DNA of 64,000 nucleotides from Frateuria_A yonginensis (GTDB lineage: Bacteria > Pseudomonadota > Gammaproteobacteria > Xanthomonadales > Rhodanobacteraceae): assembly GCF_037137055.1 (NCBI RefSeq), contig NZ_JBBBNY010000011.1, positions 1 through 64,000 on the forward strand, written 5' to 3'. This document shows positions 1 through 9,742 of this stretch, piece by piece. Numbering within the stretch: position 1 is the first letter of the stretch; the number at the start of each line of letters is the position of its first letter. The notes beneath the pieces were generated by a model that made no database searches, was not told the DNA's origin, and was given only the letters and a program-made list of their open reading frames with translations. Both the position numbers and the translations under genes were made by a program.

Positions 1-168
1 ATGCAGGTTCATCCGGGGTTCCTGGTGTGCTGGTTGGGTCGCACCTCCAGAATCCCGGGATCGCCCCGGGTGAACAACCTACTGAGAGATCACAGCTAGG
101 CCCGCGCCGCTTGCACCTGCGGCGGATCGGCGCAGACTTCGGCCCGTACCACGCGCTGGAGCCTCGCG

Positions 169-1521
169 ATGCCTTGCTGCCGAGGGCTTGCCGCCTGCCT
201 TGCCGTGCTGCTGCTGTCCGGCGGCATGGTCCACGCCGTGCCCGCGCAGAAGGCTCCGCCCACCGCCGCGCAATGGCGCGACATGCAGCTGCGGGCGGCG
301 GACAAGGCCGACCGCCTCATGCGCGAGGCCGACACCCGCAAGAGCCTGCTCGGGCGCTACGAGGCGATGCTCGCGGCAGCGAGCCAGGGCGACGCCAACC
401 CGGCGTTCGCGATCATCATCGGCCAGTACCTGAGCTGGTACGAGACCTTCATCGGCGACTACCCGAACGCGGCGGCGAACTTCTCCATCCAGGAACTGCC
501 GCAACCGGACGACCGGCCGCTGCCGCCGGACGGCGAGGCGCAGGCGCGCCCGGCCATCGAGGCGATCAGCGAGCTCGCGCGCGGCCGCCAGGCGGTATTC
601 CTCAACGAGGCCCACCACCTGCCGCTGACCCGCACGCTCACCGTGCAGTTGCTGGCGAGGCTGCGCGAGGAGGGCTTCGATACCTTCGCCGCCGAAACGC
701 TGTACGCCAGCGACGGCCATCTGGCCGAGCGCGGCTATCCCGTGGAGGGCACCGGCTTCTACACCCGGGAGCCGATCTGCGCGGAAATGGTGCGTACCGC
801 GCTCAGGCTCGGCTACCGCGTGGTCGCCTACGAGGCCGAAAGCGAAACCAGCGGAGACGCACGCGAAAGCCGGCAGGCACGCAACCTCTACGAGCGGGTC
901 TTCGAGCGCGACCCGCACGCGCGGCTGGTGCTCGACGCCGGCTACGGGCACATCCAGGAAGCCGGCACCTACCTGGGCGGACGGTCGATGGCCGAGTACT
1001 TCCGCCGCATCAGCGGCATCGACCCGCTCACCGTGGACCAGGTCATGCTGATCCCGCACCCGGATCCCACGCACGACCATCCCGACTACACGGCCGTGAT
1101 GAAGCAGCTCGCCCCGAAGGAGCCGCTGGTCTTCATGCAGGCCGGCAAGCCCTGGGCATTGCGCGCGGGCTACGACGTGAGCGTGTTCTTCCCGCCGCAG
1201 GTGCTCCGGCTGGGTCGCCCGACCTGGCTGGCGCTGGGCGGCCTGCGCAGGCCGTACCCGGTGCGCGGCGAGGAGATCTGCAGGGGTGAATACCCGTGCC
1301 TGGTCGAGGCGCGCTATGCGAGCGAGGGCGACGATGCGATCGCCGCCGACCGCCTGGCGTTCGACCCGCCGCCCCGCTACGGTCCCCCGGACGTGGGCCT
1401 GCGGCCCGCCGGCGGCGCCTCGATCGGCGAACTGTACCTGCGCCCGGGAAAGTATCGGCTGCTGGCGACCGATGCGCAGGGACACCCGCTCGGCCGCCGG
1501 ACCATCACGGTCTCCCCGTGA
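169..1521 (+). CDS. Secreted NEAHH-motif protein (EreA/ChaN-like fold suspected), paralog 1
   Basis: Predicted 450-aa exported protein of unknown function. The N-terminus has a clear Sec signal peptide (hydrophobic residues about 7-20, cleavage near AHA/VPA), and a GGAG lies just upstream of the ATG. A motif FLNEAHH at residues 144-150, followed by a Leu-rich helix and AAET, resembles the Glu/His active-site layout of erythromycin esterase-like and ChaN/Tiki-type proteins; this link is my inference. The motifs LDAGYGHI and, near the C-terminus, PCLVEARYASEGDDAIAADR recur in the two tandem genes at 36241 and 37818, so the three form one paralogous family. This copy is the most divergent. Substrate unknown. 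Confidence 0.8.
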   Translation: MPCCRGLAACLAVLLLSGGMVHAVPAQKAPPTAAQWRDMQLRAADKADRLMREADTRKSLLGRYEAMLAAASQGDANPAFAIIIGQYLSWYETFIGDYPNAAANFSIQELPQPDDRPLPPDGEAQARPAIEAISELARGRQAVFLNEAHHLPLTRTLTVQLLARLREEGFDTFAAETLYASDGHLAERGYPVEGTGFYTREPICAEMVRTALRLGYRVVAYEAESETSGDARESRQARNLYERVFERDPHARLVLDAGYGHIQEAGTYLGGRSMAEYFRRISGIDPLTVDQVMLIPHPDPTHDHPDYTAVMKQLAPKEPLVFMQAGKPWALRAGYDVSVFFPPQVLRLGRPTWLALGGLRRPYPVRGEEICRGEYPCLVEARYASEGDDAIAADRLAFDPPPRYGPPDVGLRPAGGASIGELYLRPGKYRLLATDAQGHPLGRRTITVSP

Positions 1522-1558
1522 GACCACGCCCCCGCCGCCGGCGGAGGCACGGGTGTCC

Positions 1559-3214
1559 TCACTTGCGCTGGTCGGCAGTCTTCTCGCGGACGGCGCGGAA
1601 CTCCGAATCCTTCGACCACTCCGGCCAGGCGTCCGAATCGGCCAGCTCGTCGCCGAGCTGGTACAGCACGCCCAGGTCGTGCGCCATGCCGGTGAAACTC
1701 CAGCTCGCCTGCCATTCGTCCGAGGGCTGGTGGTAGTGGTCGCGGGTGTAGGCCTTGCTGGCCGCCTCGCCGGCGGCCTTGCCCCCGTCGACCAGGTCGT
1801 TGCCGGATTCGAACGACACCGCCGGCACGCCCTGCTTGGCAAAGGAGAAATGATCGGAACGGAAGAAGCTGCCGGCTTCCGGGTGCGGGTCCGGCGCGTA
1901 GCTGAGGCCATGCGCCCCGGCGACCGCGATCAGCCGGTCGAGCAGGCCCAGCCTGGCGTTGCCGGAGATGGTGAAGTTGCGCGCCGGACCGTGCGGGTCC
2001 AGCGCGTCCATGTTGATGTCGGCCACGGTAGTGGCGTTCGGGTAGAGCGGGTGGGTGGCGTAGTACTCCGAGCCGAGCAGGCCCTTCTCCTCGGCGGTGA
2101 CGGCGAGGAACACCACCGAACGCCGCGGCCTGGGCGCATGCGCGAAGGCGCGCCCCATCTCGATCAGCGCCGCGACGCCGGTGGCGTTGTCCACCGCGCC
2201 GTTGTAGGTGCGGTCGCCGGTCCGGTCCGGCGCGCCCACGCCCAGGTGGTCCCAGTGCGCGCTGTAGATCACCGTCTCGTCCGGGCGCTTGGCGCCCACG
2301 ATGCGGCCGACGATGTTGTGCGAGGTGATCACCTTGGCGTCGACGTCGTAGCGCGCCGACAGGGTCACGCCCTCCAGCGTCACCGGCTTGAACGCGCGCG
2401 TCTGCGCCTGTTTCTTCAGCGTCTCGAAGTCCAGGCCCGCGGCCTTGAACATCTGCACCGCCAGGTCGCGCTGGATCCAGCCCTCCAGCGTGGGATGCTC
2501 GGCGGTCGGCTTGTCGCGCACGATGTCGAACTGCACGTTGGTGTTGGAGTTCTTCACCGTGGCCCAGCCGTAGGAAGCCGGCGCGGTCTCGTGGATCACC
2601 AGCATGCCGAGCGCGCCCTGGCGCGCTGCCTCCTCGTATTTGTAGGTCCAGCGGCCGTAGTAGGTCATCGCCTTGCCGCCGAAGTCGCCCTGACCGGTCT
2701 CGAAGTCCGGGTCGTTGACCAGCACCACGCCGATCTTTCCGTGCAGGTCCACGCCCTTGAAGTCGTCCCAGTGGCGCTCGGGCGCGTCCACGCCGTAGCC
2801 GACGAAGACCAGCGGCGCGTTGCGGATGTCCACCTTGCGGCTGCCGTCCATCGCCGCGCGCACGGCGATCTCTTCGCCCTGGGTGAGCGTGCGGGTCTTG
2901 CCGTGCTCGGCCAGCGACAGCGCGGGCGTGCCGACCATCTCGAAGCGGCCCAGCGGCACCGGCTGGGTCCAGCTGCGGCTGCCGTCGGGCCGGCGTTCGC
3001 CGCCCGGCGACAGGCCGGCGGCCTTCATCTGCGCCACCACGTAGTCGATCGTCTTCTGCTCGCCCGGCGTGGCCGGGCCGCGGCCCTGGAAGTCGTCGGA
3101 AGCGAGCGTGCGCACTTCCTGCGACAGTCGGTGGGGATCGAAGGTCGGAGCCTCGGCAGCGGAGGCCGCGCCGGTCAGCGCCAGGGCGATCGCGAGGGCG
3201 GGCAGACGGTTCAT
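1559..3214 (-). CDS. M28 family metallopeptidase with PA domain, exported
   Basis: Zinc-dependent aminopeptidase of the M28 family, predicted periplasmic or secreted. I start it at MNRLPALAIAL, which gives a clean signal peptide ending ASA/AEA; an in-frame ATG 30 bases upstream would place non-hydrophobic residues in front. A PA-type insertion is visible (VFVGYGVDAPE, then GKIGVVLVNDPD). The two-zinc site is intact: HWDHLG, GAVDNATGVA, the AEEKGLLGS Glu pair, MDALDPHG, and the late RSDHFSF His. Length of about 551 aa is usual for PA-containing members. It is convergent with the upstream NEAHH gene (37-bp gap) and probably degrades peptides for nutrition. Confidence 0.93.
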   Translation of the reverse strand: MNRLPALAIALALTGAASAAEAPTFDPHRLSQEVRTLASDDFQGRGPATPGEQKTIDYVVAQMKAAGLSPGGERRPDGSRSWTQPVPLGRFEMVGTPALSLAEHGKTRTLTQGEEIAVRAAMDGSRKVDIRNAPLVFVGYGVDAPERHWDDFKGVDLHGKIGVVLVNDPDFETGQGDFGGKAMTYYGRWTYKYEEAARQGALGMLVIHETAPASYGWATVKNSNTNVQFDIVRDKPTAEHPTLEGWIQRDLAVQMFKAAGLDFETLKKQAQTRAFKPVTLEGVTLSARYDVDAKVITSHNIVGRIVGAKRPDETVIYSAHWDHLGVGAPDRTGDRTYNGAVDNATGVAALIEMGRAFAHAPRPRRSVVFLAVTAEEKGLLGSEYYATHPLYPNATTVADINMDALDPHGPARNFTISGNARLGLLDRLIAVAGAHGLSYAPDPHPEAGSFFRSDHFSFAKQGVPAVSFESGNDLVDGGKAAGEAASKAYTRDHYHQPSDEWQASWSFTGMAHDLGVLYQLGDELADSDAWPEWSKDSEFRAVREKTADQRK

Positions 3215-3276
3215 GGAGCACCTGTGCTTGGGGAACCCCGGCATGTAAGCACGCAGGCGCCGGACGGTCCAGCCGC

Positions 3277-4329
3277 TCAGCGGTTGTCACCCTTGGGAAA
3301 GCGCACCCGCTCGGGCTGTGCGTTGAGCCGCGCCAGCATGGTGTCGATCAGCCGCGTCTTCACGCTGCCGGCGCGGCGCGGGTCGACCACGTAGCGCACC
3401 GTCGCATCCACCCAGGTGTTGGGGTTGATACGGAACAGCACCGAGGGATGCTCGTTCACCTGCAACTCGTCCACCGGCGTGCGCGCCAGCACCTTCCGGA
3501 ACGTGTGCACGCGCTCGATCATCGCCTCGCCCAGCTCCTCCTCGGCGACCTCGCGCATCACCTGGGCCACGAAGGCGAAGTCGCTGTCGTAGGCCACCTG
3601 GAAGGTGATCTCGTTCCAGATGTAGGGAAACACCGGCCAGGAGTAGTTGTAGACCGCGCTGGTCAGTACGTTGGCGTTGGGGAACTTGACGATGCGCCCG
3701 CTGGGGTGGTCGGTCGAGATGTAGGGGCCGCCGACCTCCCACAGCGTGGTGTCCAGGTAGGTCACGTCGATTACGTCGCCGGTGGCATCGCCGATCTGGA
3801 TGCGGTCGCCGACGCGGTAGGGCTCGCGCACCAGGATGTAGAGCCAGCCGATGAAACTGGTGATCGGCGTCTGCAGCGCGAAGCCCAGCACCAGCGAGAT
3901 CAACCCCAGCGAGGCCACGGCGGCGTACCAGTTGGCGAACAGGACCGACACCACGATCAGTGCCAGCACCATGTACACGACCAGCCGCAGGATGCGGCGC
4001 AGGTTGTAGCGGGTCACCGCGGTCTGCGCGCGTTCGATGGCGTACGCGCGCACCAGGCGCGCGGCGGCCAGCGTGAGCACGATCGCCATCGCGCCCACGG
4101 TGGCGCGCCGGGCCATCGGCAGGTAGCGGCCGAGGAAGCCGAAGAAATCCAGCCGCAGCAGATAGAACAGCACGCCAAGCGCGACCAGCGTCAGCACGTA
4201 GGCGCCCAGCCACAGCTTGTGACCCGTCCGCACCGGCCGCTTGCGGGTGCGATAGGTGGCGCTGCTGGTGGCCAGCGCGCGACGAACGTCCGCGCGGCGT
4301 TCCACCTTGCGTACATCCGTGTCGGTCAT
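3277..4329 (-). CDS. MscS-family mechanosensitive ion channel
   Basis: Small-conductance mechanosensitive channel of 350 aa in the inner membrane. The chosen start MTDTDVRK is preceded by GGGAG in a good position; the reading frame is open far upstream but without coding character. Hydrophobic helices lie at about residues 40-60, 75-95 and 115-150. The pore-helix region contains SLGLISLVLGFALQTPITSF, and then the MscS beta-domain signature REPYRVGDRIQIGDATGDV. A conserved FPNANVL segment follows and the C-terminus is soluble. Expected role is release of solutes under hypo-osmotic shock. It is divergent from the cardiolipin-synthase-like gene, with about 165 bp between the two starts. Confidence 0.92.
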   Translation of the reverse strand: MTDTDVRKVERRADVRRALATSSATYRTRKRPVRTGHKLWLGAYVLTLVALGVLFYLLRLDFFGFLGRYLPMARRATVGAMAIVLTLAAARLVRAYAIERAQTAVTRYNLRRILRLVVYMVLALIVVSVLFANWYAAVASLGLISLVLGFALQTPITSFIGWLYILVREPYRVGDRIQIGDATGDVIDVTYLDTTLWEVGGPYISTDHPSGRIVKFPNANVLTSAVYNYSWPVFPYIWNEITFQVAYDSDFAFVAQVMREVAEEELGEAMIERVHTFRKVLARTPVDELQVNEHPSVLFRINPNTWVDATVRYVVDPRRAGSVKTRLIDTMLARLNAQPERVRFPKGDNR

Positions 4330-4494
4330 GCGATCTCCCGAGCCCAGGACGCACACAGCAGACAACCGCGGCAGTGCCGGCCAGGTGAAGGCCTTGACCC
4401 GCACTGCACGCCGCGGCCGGATGATGAGTCCGGCAGCGCGCACGCATCGGGCTCGGTGACGACGGTCCCAAGCCCGCGAGTCCAAGGAGCCGCG

Positions 4495-5832
4495 ATGTCC
4501 GTCGAACCCGCAGCAGCCCCCCGCGCCGACCGCGAGGAGGCGCCACCCACCCCACGCTGGCGGCGCCGGCTGTGGTGGGGTGGGCTGGGTGCCGTCGCGA
4601 CGCTGGTGTTCGGAATCCTGGTGCTCAACCTGCTGCCGCAGGAAAAGCAGCTGGTCCACCCGCTCGGCCCGATCAGTCCGGTGGAAAGCGCGCAGTTCCG
4701 GCGGGAGATCGGGAACCTGCTCGGGTCCGCGGTGGTGGAGGGCAATGCGGTGGCCGACTACCAGAACGGCGCGGAGATCTTCCCGGCGATGCTGGCGGCG
4801 ATCCGCTCGGCGCGCTACAGCGTGGACATGGAGACCTACATCTACTGGTCCGGGCGCGTCGCCGACGAGTTCGTACAGGCACTCACCGAGCGTGCCCGGG
4901 CCGGCGTGCGCGTACACGTGATCGCCGACTGGGTCGGCTCCTCGCGCATGCACCGGGACGTGGTCGAGGCCTTGATCGCCGGCGGCGTGCACTTCGAGTA
5001 CTTCCACCCCTTGCGCTGGTACGACATCGACCGCGTGAACAACCGCACGCACCGCAAGCTGCTGGTGGTCGACGGCCGCGTGGCCTTCACCGGCGGCGTG
5101 GGCATCGCCGACGAATGGGATGGGCATGGCGACCGCCCGGACATCTGGCGCGACATGCAGATCAGCGTCACCGGCCCCGGCGCGGCGCAGATGCAGGCCG
5201 TGTTCGAGGACAACTGGATCACCACCACCGGCCAGGCCCTGCTCGGCCCGGCCTACTACCCGCAGGTACCGCCGGCCGGTGCCAGTGCGGTGCAGACGGT
5301 GGCCAGTTCGCCGGACGGCGGCAGCGAGAACCTCCAGCTGATGTACCTGATGGCAATCGACGGCGCGCGCCGCTCGATCGACGTGGAGGCCGCCTACTTC
5401 GTGCCGGACGACCTGACCCTGGCCGCGCTCCAGCGCGCCCTGCGGCGTGGCGTGCGCATCCGCCTGGTGGTGCCGGGCCCCTACGTCGACAGCAAGGTGA
5501 TCCGCAACGCCTCGCAGGCGTTCTGGGGCGGAATGCTCGAGGCCGGCGCGCGCATCTGGCGCTACCAGCCGGCGATGTTCCACAACAAGCTGATGATCGT
5601 CGACGGCTACCTGACCATCGTCGGCAGCGCCAACCTCGACAACCGCTCCTTCAGCCTCAACGACGAGGCCAACGTGCTGGTCTACGACCGCGACTTCGCC
5701 GCGCACATGACCGGCGTGGTCGAGCAGGACATCGCCCGATCGCGCGAGGTCGCCCTGGCGCAGTGGCGCGAGCGCCCCTGGACGGACCGCCTGCTGGACC
5801 GGCTCTCGCTGCTGGGCGCGACGCAGTACTGA
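4495..5832 (+). CDS. Phospholipase D-like cardiolipin synthase
   Basis: Predicted membrane-anchored cardiolipin synthase or phosphatidyltransferase of the PLD superfamily, 445 aa. An AAGGAG precedes the ATG by a few bases. One N-terminal transmembrane helix (about residues 28-44) is followed by two HKD catalytic motifs: HRKLLVVDG near residue 186 and HNKLMIVDG near residue 363, each followed by the usual GG or GSAN. ClsB/ClsC-type enzymes share this layout; ClsA normally has two N-terminal helices. Only 10 bp separate it from the exonuclease III gene downstream, so the two are probably co-transcribed. Substrate preference cannot be read from sequence. Confidence 0.88.
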   Translation: MSVEPAAAPRADREEAPPTPRWRRRLWWGGLGAVATLVFGILVLNLLPQEKQLVHPLGPISPVESAQFRREIGNLLGSAVVEGNAVADYQNGAEIFPAMLAAIRSARYSVDMETYIYWSGRVADEFVQALTERARAGVRVHVIADWVGSSRMHRDVVEALIAGGVHFEYFHPLRWYDIDRVNNRTHRKLLVVDGRVAFTGGVGIADEWDGHGDRPDIWRDMQISVTGPGAAQMQAVFEDNWITTTGQALLGPAYYPQVPPAGASAVQTVASSPDGGSENLQLMYLMAIDGARRSIDVEAAYFVPDDLTLAALQRALRRGVRIRLVVPGPYVDSKVIRNASQAFWGGMLEAGARIWRYQPAMFHNKLMIVDGYLTIVGSANLDNRSFSLNDEANVLVYDRDFAAHMTGVVEQDIARSREVALAQWRERPWTDRLLDRLSLLGATQY

Positions 5833-5842
5833 AGGAAACGCC

Positions 5843-6655
5843 ATGCCCGCCCGCAAACCGCTCAAGCTGGCCACCTTCAACATCAACGGCGTGCGCTCGC
5901 GCCTGCCCGCGCTGCTGGCCTGGCTGGACCGCGAGGCGCCCGACATCGCCTGCCTGCAGGAGCTGAAGGCACCGGACGAGGCCTTTCCAGCCAACCCCAT
6001 CCGGGACGCCGGCTACGGCGTGATCTGGCATGGCCAGCGCTCGTGGAACGGCGTGGCGATCCTGGCCCGCGGGCAGGACCCGCTGGAGAGCCGCCGTGGC
6101 CTGCCGGGCGACCCCAGGGACACGCAGAGCCGCTACCTGGAGGCGGCCGCGCACGGGCTCGTCGTGGGCTGCCTGTACCTGCCCAATGGCAATCCGCAGC
6201 CCGGTCCCAAGTTCGACTACAAGCTGGCCTGGTTCGACCGCCTGCTGGAGTACGCGGGGCAACTGGTGGACAGCGAGCACCCGGTCGCGCTGGTCGGCGA
6301 TTACAACGTGGTGCCCACCGACGAGGACATCTACAACCCGCGCTCCTGGCGCAAGGATGCGCTGCTGCAGCCGGAAAGCCGCGACCGCTATGCTGCGCTG
6401 CTCGCGCAGGGCTGGACCGACGCGCTGCGCCAGCGCTTCGGCCAGGAGCGCATCTACACCTTCTGGGACTACTTCCGCCAGCACTGGGAGCGCAACGCCG
6501 GGCTGCGTATCGACCACCTGCTGCTCAACCGCACGCTGGCGCCGCGGCTCACGGATGCCGGCGTCGACCGCTGGGTGCGCGCGCTCCCCAGCCCCAGCGA
6601 CCACGCGCCGACCTGGGTCGCACTCACCCGGACGCGCCGGAAAACGCTTCCGTAG
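5843..6655 (+). CDS. xthA: Exodeoxyribonuclease III
   Basis: Exonuclease III / class II AP endonuclease, 270 aa, close to the family length. It acts in base excision repair, cleaving abasic sites and removing 3' nucleotides. Family landmarks are ATFNINGVRSRLPAL at the N-terminus, CLQELKAPD (metal-binding Glu), GDYNVVPTDEDI, and a C-terminal LRIDHLLL plus PSDHAP (catalytic Asp-His). An AAGGAA ribosome site sits before the ATG. The TAG stop lies inside a REP-like repeat (GTAGGAGCGGG), as also happens in the sulfotransferase gene at 50976. Probably in an operon with the upstream phospholipase D-like gene. Confidence 0.95.
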   Translation: MPARKPLKLATFNINGVRSRLPALLAWLDREAPDIACLQELKAPDEAFPANPIRDAGYGVIWHGQRSWNGVAILARGQDPLESRRGLPGDPRDTQSRYLEAAAHGLVVGCLYLPNGNPQPGPKFDYKLAWFDRLLEYAGQLVDSEHPVALVGDYNVVPTDEDIYNPRSWRKDALLQPESRDRYAALLAQGWTDALRQRFGQERIYTFWDYFRQHWERNAGLRIDHLLLNRTLAPRLTDAGVDRWVRALPSPSDHAPTWVALTRTRRKTLP

Positions 6656-6726
6656 GAGCGGGCTTGCTCGCGATGCCTCTCCTTCGGTCGGGAGCGAAGC
6701 GCATCGCGGGCAAGCTCGCTCCTGCC
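6652..6726. repeat. REP-like palindrome pair (copy A)
   Basis: Two arms in inverted orientation: GTAGGAGCGGGCTTGCTCGC at 6652-6671 and its near complement CGCGGGCAAGCTCGCTCCTG at 6705-6724. The first arm overlaps the xthA stop codon. Related single or paired copies occur elsewhere in the window, so this is a dispersed intergenic family of the REP/BIME type. Confidence 0.8.
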
Positions 6727-6789
6727 GGCACGCACGGCGACAGCATTTCTGGCACAGTGCCCCGGCCGTTTCCGCACCCTGGGGAATCC

Positions 6790-9516
6790 ATGCGCCTCCT
6801 GCCCTGCCTCGCCGGCCTGGTCCTGTCCGCATCCGCCTTCGGCACGCCCGCAACCGACCTCGCCGCCAGCGCCTACGCCCGCGATCCGTCGCAGCCGGTG
6901 GACCCGGCCTACACCGCGCAGATCGCCAAGTTCACCACCGATCCGCGCTTCAACTCGCCGCTCACCGACTACCTGCCGGCCTCGCCGACCGTGCCGACGC
7001 CGCTGGCGGTGCTCGGCCACATCGCCGGCGCGGCCGACTGGCTGCCCTACTCCGCCGACGTCTACCGCTATTTCCGCGCGCTGGAAGCGGCCAGTCCGCG
7101 GGTCAAGGTGTTCTCCATCGGCCGCACCGAAGAAGGCCGCGAGATGATCGCCGTGGCGGTGGCCGACGAGGCGTTGCTCGCCGACCTCGAGGCCAACGAC
7201 GCGCGCCTGGCGCAACTGGCCGACCCGCGCACGATCGGCATGGACGACGCGAAGGCGGACGCGCTGATCGCCCGCACCACGCCGGTGTACTACCTCACCG
7301 GCAGCATCCATTCGACCGAGACCGGCGCGCCCACGGCACTGATGGAGCTGGCCTACCGCCTGGCGGTGGACGAGGCGCCCTACATCCGGCACATCCGCTC
7401 GCACGTGATCACACTGATCACGCCGATCGTCGAGGTGGACGGCCGCGACCGCATGGTCGACCTGTACCGCTGGCACAAGGCCCACCCGGGCCGGAACTAC
7501 CCGGACCTGCTCTACTGGGGCCACTACGTCGCGCATGACAACAACCGCGACGCGATGGGCATGACGCTCGCACTCACCCGCCACGTGGCCGATACCTACC
7601 TGGGCTGGCACGCCCAGGTGCTGCACGACCTGCACGAGTCGGTGCCGTTCCTGTACGACAACACGGTCGGCGACGGCCCCTACAACGCCTGGATCGACCC
7701 GATCCTCACCGGCGAGTGGCAGCAGCTGGGCTGGGACAACGTGCAGAAGATGACCGAACTGGGCATGCCGGGCGTGTTCACCCACGGCGACTTCGACACC
7801 TGGAGCCCCGGCTACCTGATGTTCGTCGCCGCCATGCACAACGGCATCAGCCGCCTGTACGAGACCTTCGGCAACGGCGGCGCCGACACGCAGAAGCGCA
7901 TCCTCGAGCCGGCCGAATACGCGCGCACCTGGTACCGCCCGAACCCGCCGCTGCCCGAGGTGGAATGGTCGCAGCGCGACAACAACAACTACGAGCAGAC
8001 CGGCGTGCTCACCGCGCTGGACTACTTCTCGCACAACACGCAGGCCTTCCTGAAGAACTTCTACCTGAAGGCCAGGCGCTCGATCGAGAAGCCGCAGCAG
8101 GCCGGCCCGGTCGCCTACGTGCTGCCCGCCGACGAGAAGCGCAGCGGCACCCAGGCCCAGCTGCTGCGCGTGATGGAACGCCAGCACGTGGAGATCAGCC
8201 GCGCCGACGCGGCGTTCAGCGTGGCCCTGCCCGCGGACGGCAAGGACGACCCGCCGCGCAAGCGCCGCTTTCCCGCGGGCAGCTACGTGATCCGCATGGA
8301 CCAGCCGTACTCGCGCATCGCCGACGCCCTGCTCGACCGCCAGTACTGGTCGCCCAAGGATCCGCAGCAGCATCCGTACGACGACACCGGCTGGTCGATG
8401 GGCGACCTGTTCGATGTCGAAGTGGTGCGCGTCACCGACCCGGACCTGCTGAAGGTGCCGGTGAGCCGGCTCACGCAGCCGGTGGAGGTGCCGGCAGGCC
8501 TGGCCGGCGTGGACGTGCCCGCCGGGAAGCTGCCGCGCATCGCGCTGATGCACACCTGGCTCGACACGCAGACCGAGGGCTGGTGGCGGATGGCGCTGGA
8601 CCAGCTCGGCGTGCGCTACGACTACATCAGCACGCAGGACGTCGCTCACCTGGGCGACCTGCGCGCCAGGTACGACGTGATCCTGTTCGCCCCGGTCGGC
8701 GGCGCCAGCCTGCGCCGCATCGTCGACGGCTTGCCGATGTGGGGCGATCCGCTGCCCTGGCAGACCACCGAGCTGACCCCCAACCTGGGGCACATCGACA
8801 GCACGCCCGACATCCGCCCCGGCCTCGGCGAGGCGGGCCTGGCCGGCCTCAAGCGCTTCGTGCAGGAAGGTGGCCTGCTGGTCACCGCGGAGGACACCGC
8901 GCGCTTCGCGATCGACGCCGGCCTCGCGCCGGGCGTGTTCGTCACGCCGACGAACCGGCTCAAGGTCGTCGGCAGCGTGCTGCAGGCGCGCTTCGTCGAC
9001 CGCGACAGTCCGCTGGCCGCCGGCTACGACAGCGACCGCCTGGCGGTGTACAGCGCCGAAGGCCAGTCCTTCACCGTCTCCAACCTGCTCACCGGCAGTC
9101 GCCACCTGCCCGACGCCGCCGACGCGGAACGGCCGACCGGACGCGGCGGCCCGCAGGACGAGGACGTCCCCGAAGGCCGCCCCTTCGCCCGGCCGCCGGC
9201 GCTGCCCGATGCCAAGCCCTGGCAGGCGCTACCGCTGAACGAGGAACAGACCCGCAACAACCCCTGGGTGATTCCCGCCGACCAGCGCCCGCGGGTGATC
9301 CTGCGCTTCGCCGACGCCAAGCATCTGCTGGTGGCCGGCCTGCTCGACGGCGCCGGCGAGATGGCCGAACGCGCCGCCGTCGTGGACGCGCGCTACGGCA
9401 AGGGCCACGTGCTGCTGTTCGCCGGCAATCCGATCTGGCGGGGCGAGACGCTGGGCAGCTATCCGCTGGTCCTCAACGCGCTGACCCACTTCGACCGCTT
9501 GGATCAGGGCCACTGA
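6790..9516 (+). CDS. Large exported M14-family zinc carboxypeptidase
   Basis: Predicted secreted metallopeptidase of 908 aa. The start MRLLPCLAGLVLSASA gives a signal peptide. The N-terminal half carries an M14 carboxypeptidase-type zinc site: GSIHSTETGAP (His and Glu ligands) near residue 175, and the downstream HDLHESVPFLYDN supplying the third His. The C-terminal half includes segments such as RYDVILFAPVGG and a LKRFVQEGGLLVTAEDT region that look like a class I glutamine-amidotransferase-type fold, as in other long bacterial M14 proteins. Its role is probably extracellular or periplasmic peptide breakdown; the substrate is unknown. Confidence 0.88.
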   Translation: MRLLPCLAGLVLSASAFGTPATDLAASAYARDPSQPVDPAYTAQIAKFTTDPRFNSPLTDYLPASPTVPTPLAVLGHIAGAADWLPYSADVYRYFRALEAASPRVKVFSIGRTEEGREMIAVAVADEALLADLEANDARLAQLADPRTIGMDDAKADALIARTTPVYYLTGSIHSTETGAPTALMELAYRLAVDEAPYIRHIRSHVITLITPIVEVDGRDRMVDLYRWHKAHPGRNYPDLLYWGHYVAHDNNRDAMGMTLALTRHVADTYLGWHAQVLHDLHESVPFLYDNTVGDGPYNAWIDPILTGEWQQLGWDNVQKMTELGMPGVFTHGDFDTWSPGYLMFVAAMHNGISRLYETFGNGGADTQKRILEPAEYARTWYRPNPPLPEVEWSQRDNNNYEQTGVLTALDYFSHNTQAFLKNFYLKARRSIEKPQQAGPVAYVLPADEKRSGTQAQLLRVMERQHVEISRADAAFSVALPADGKDDPPRKRRFPAGSYVIRMDQPYSRIADALLDRQYWSPKDPQQHPYDDTGWSMGDLFDVEVVRVTDPDLLKVPVSRLTQPVEVPAGLAGVDVPAGKLPRIALMHTWLDTQTEGWWRMALDQLGVRYDYISTQDVAHLGDLRARYDVILFAPVGGASLRRIVDGLPMWGDPLPWQTTELTPNLGHIDSTPDIRPGLGEAGLAGLKRFVQEGGLLVTAEDTARFAIDAGLAPGVFVTPTNRLKVVGSVLQARFVDRDSPLAAGYDSDRLAVYSAEGQSFTVSNLLTGSRHLPDAADAERPTGRGGPQDEDVPEGRPFARPPALPDAKPWQALPLNEEQTRNNPWVIPADQRPRVILRFADAKHLLVAGLLDGAGEMAERAAVVDARYGKGHVLLFAGNPIWRGETLGSYPLVLNALTHFDRLDQGH

Positions 9517-9742
9517 GCCGGCGGGCCCCGGCTCGGACATGGTGCGCCGGAGCCGTGGCGAGCGGAGCCCCCGTGCGGGCCGCAACGATGGGCTCCTCGC
9601 GCAGCCGCGGGCACCCCATCGCCCAGGCGACCGACACCATCACACCCGCCTGAATGCCCCCATGCCACCTCACGGTTTTTTCATCACCCATTGCCGTGCG
9701 CCCGCCAACACTCGGACGCATCCCCTCCGTGGAGCGACGGCC

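Noticed and set aside
1..99. A short plus-strand frame from the window edge.
   Set aside because: 33 codons at most, with no recognisable C-terminus of a known protein; cannot be supported as a partial gene.
1286..3394. A 702-codon plus-strand frame antisense to the M28 peptidase.
   Set aside because: The opposite strand encodes complete M28 motifs and a signal peptide; this frame has no recognisable domain.
3277..6000. A 907-codon minus-strand frame that would extend the MscS protein far upstream.
   Set aside because: The first 550 residues are antisense to the phospholipase D-like gene; the MscS domain begins after MTDTDVRK with its own ribosome site.
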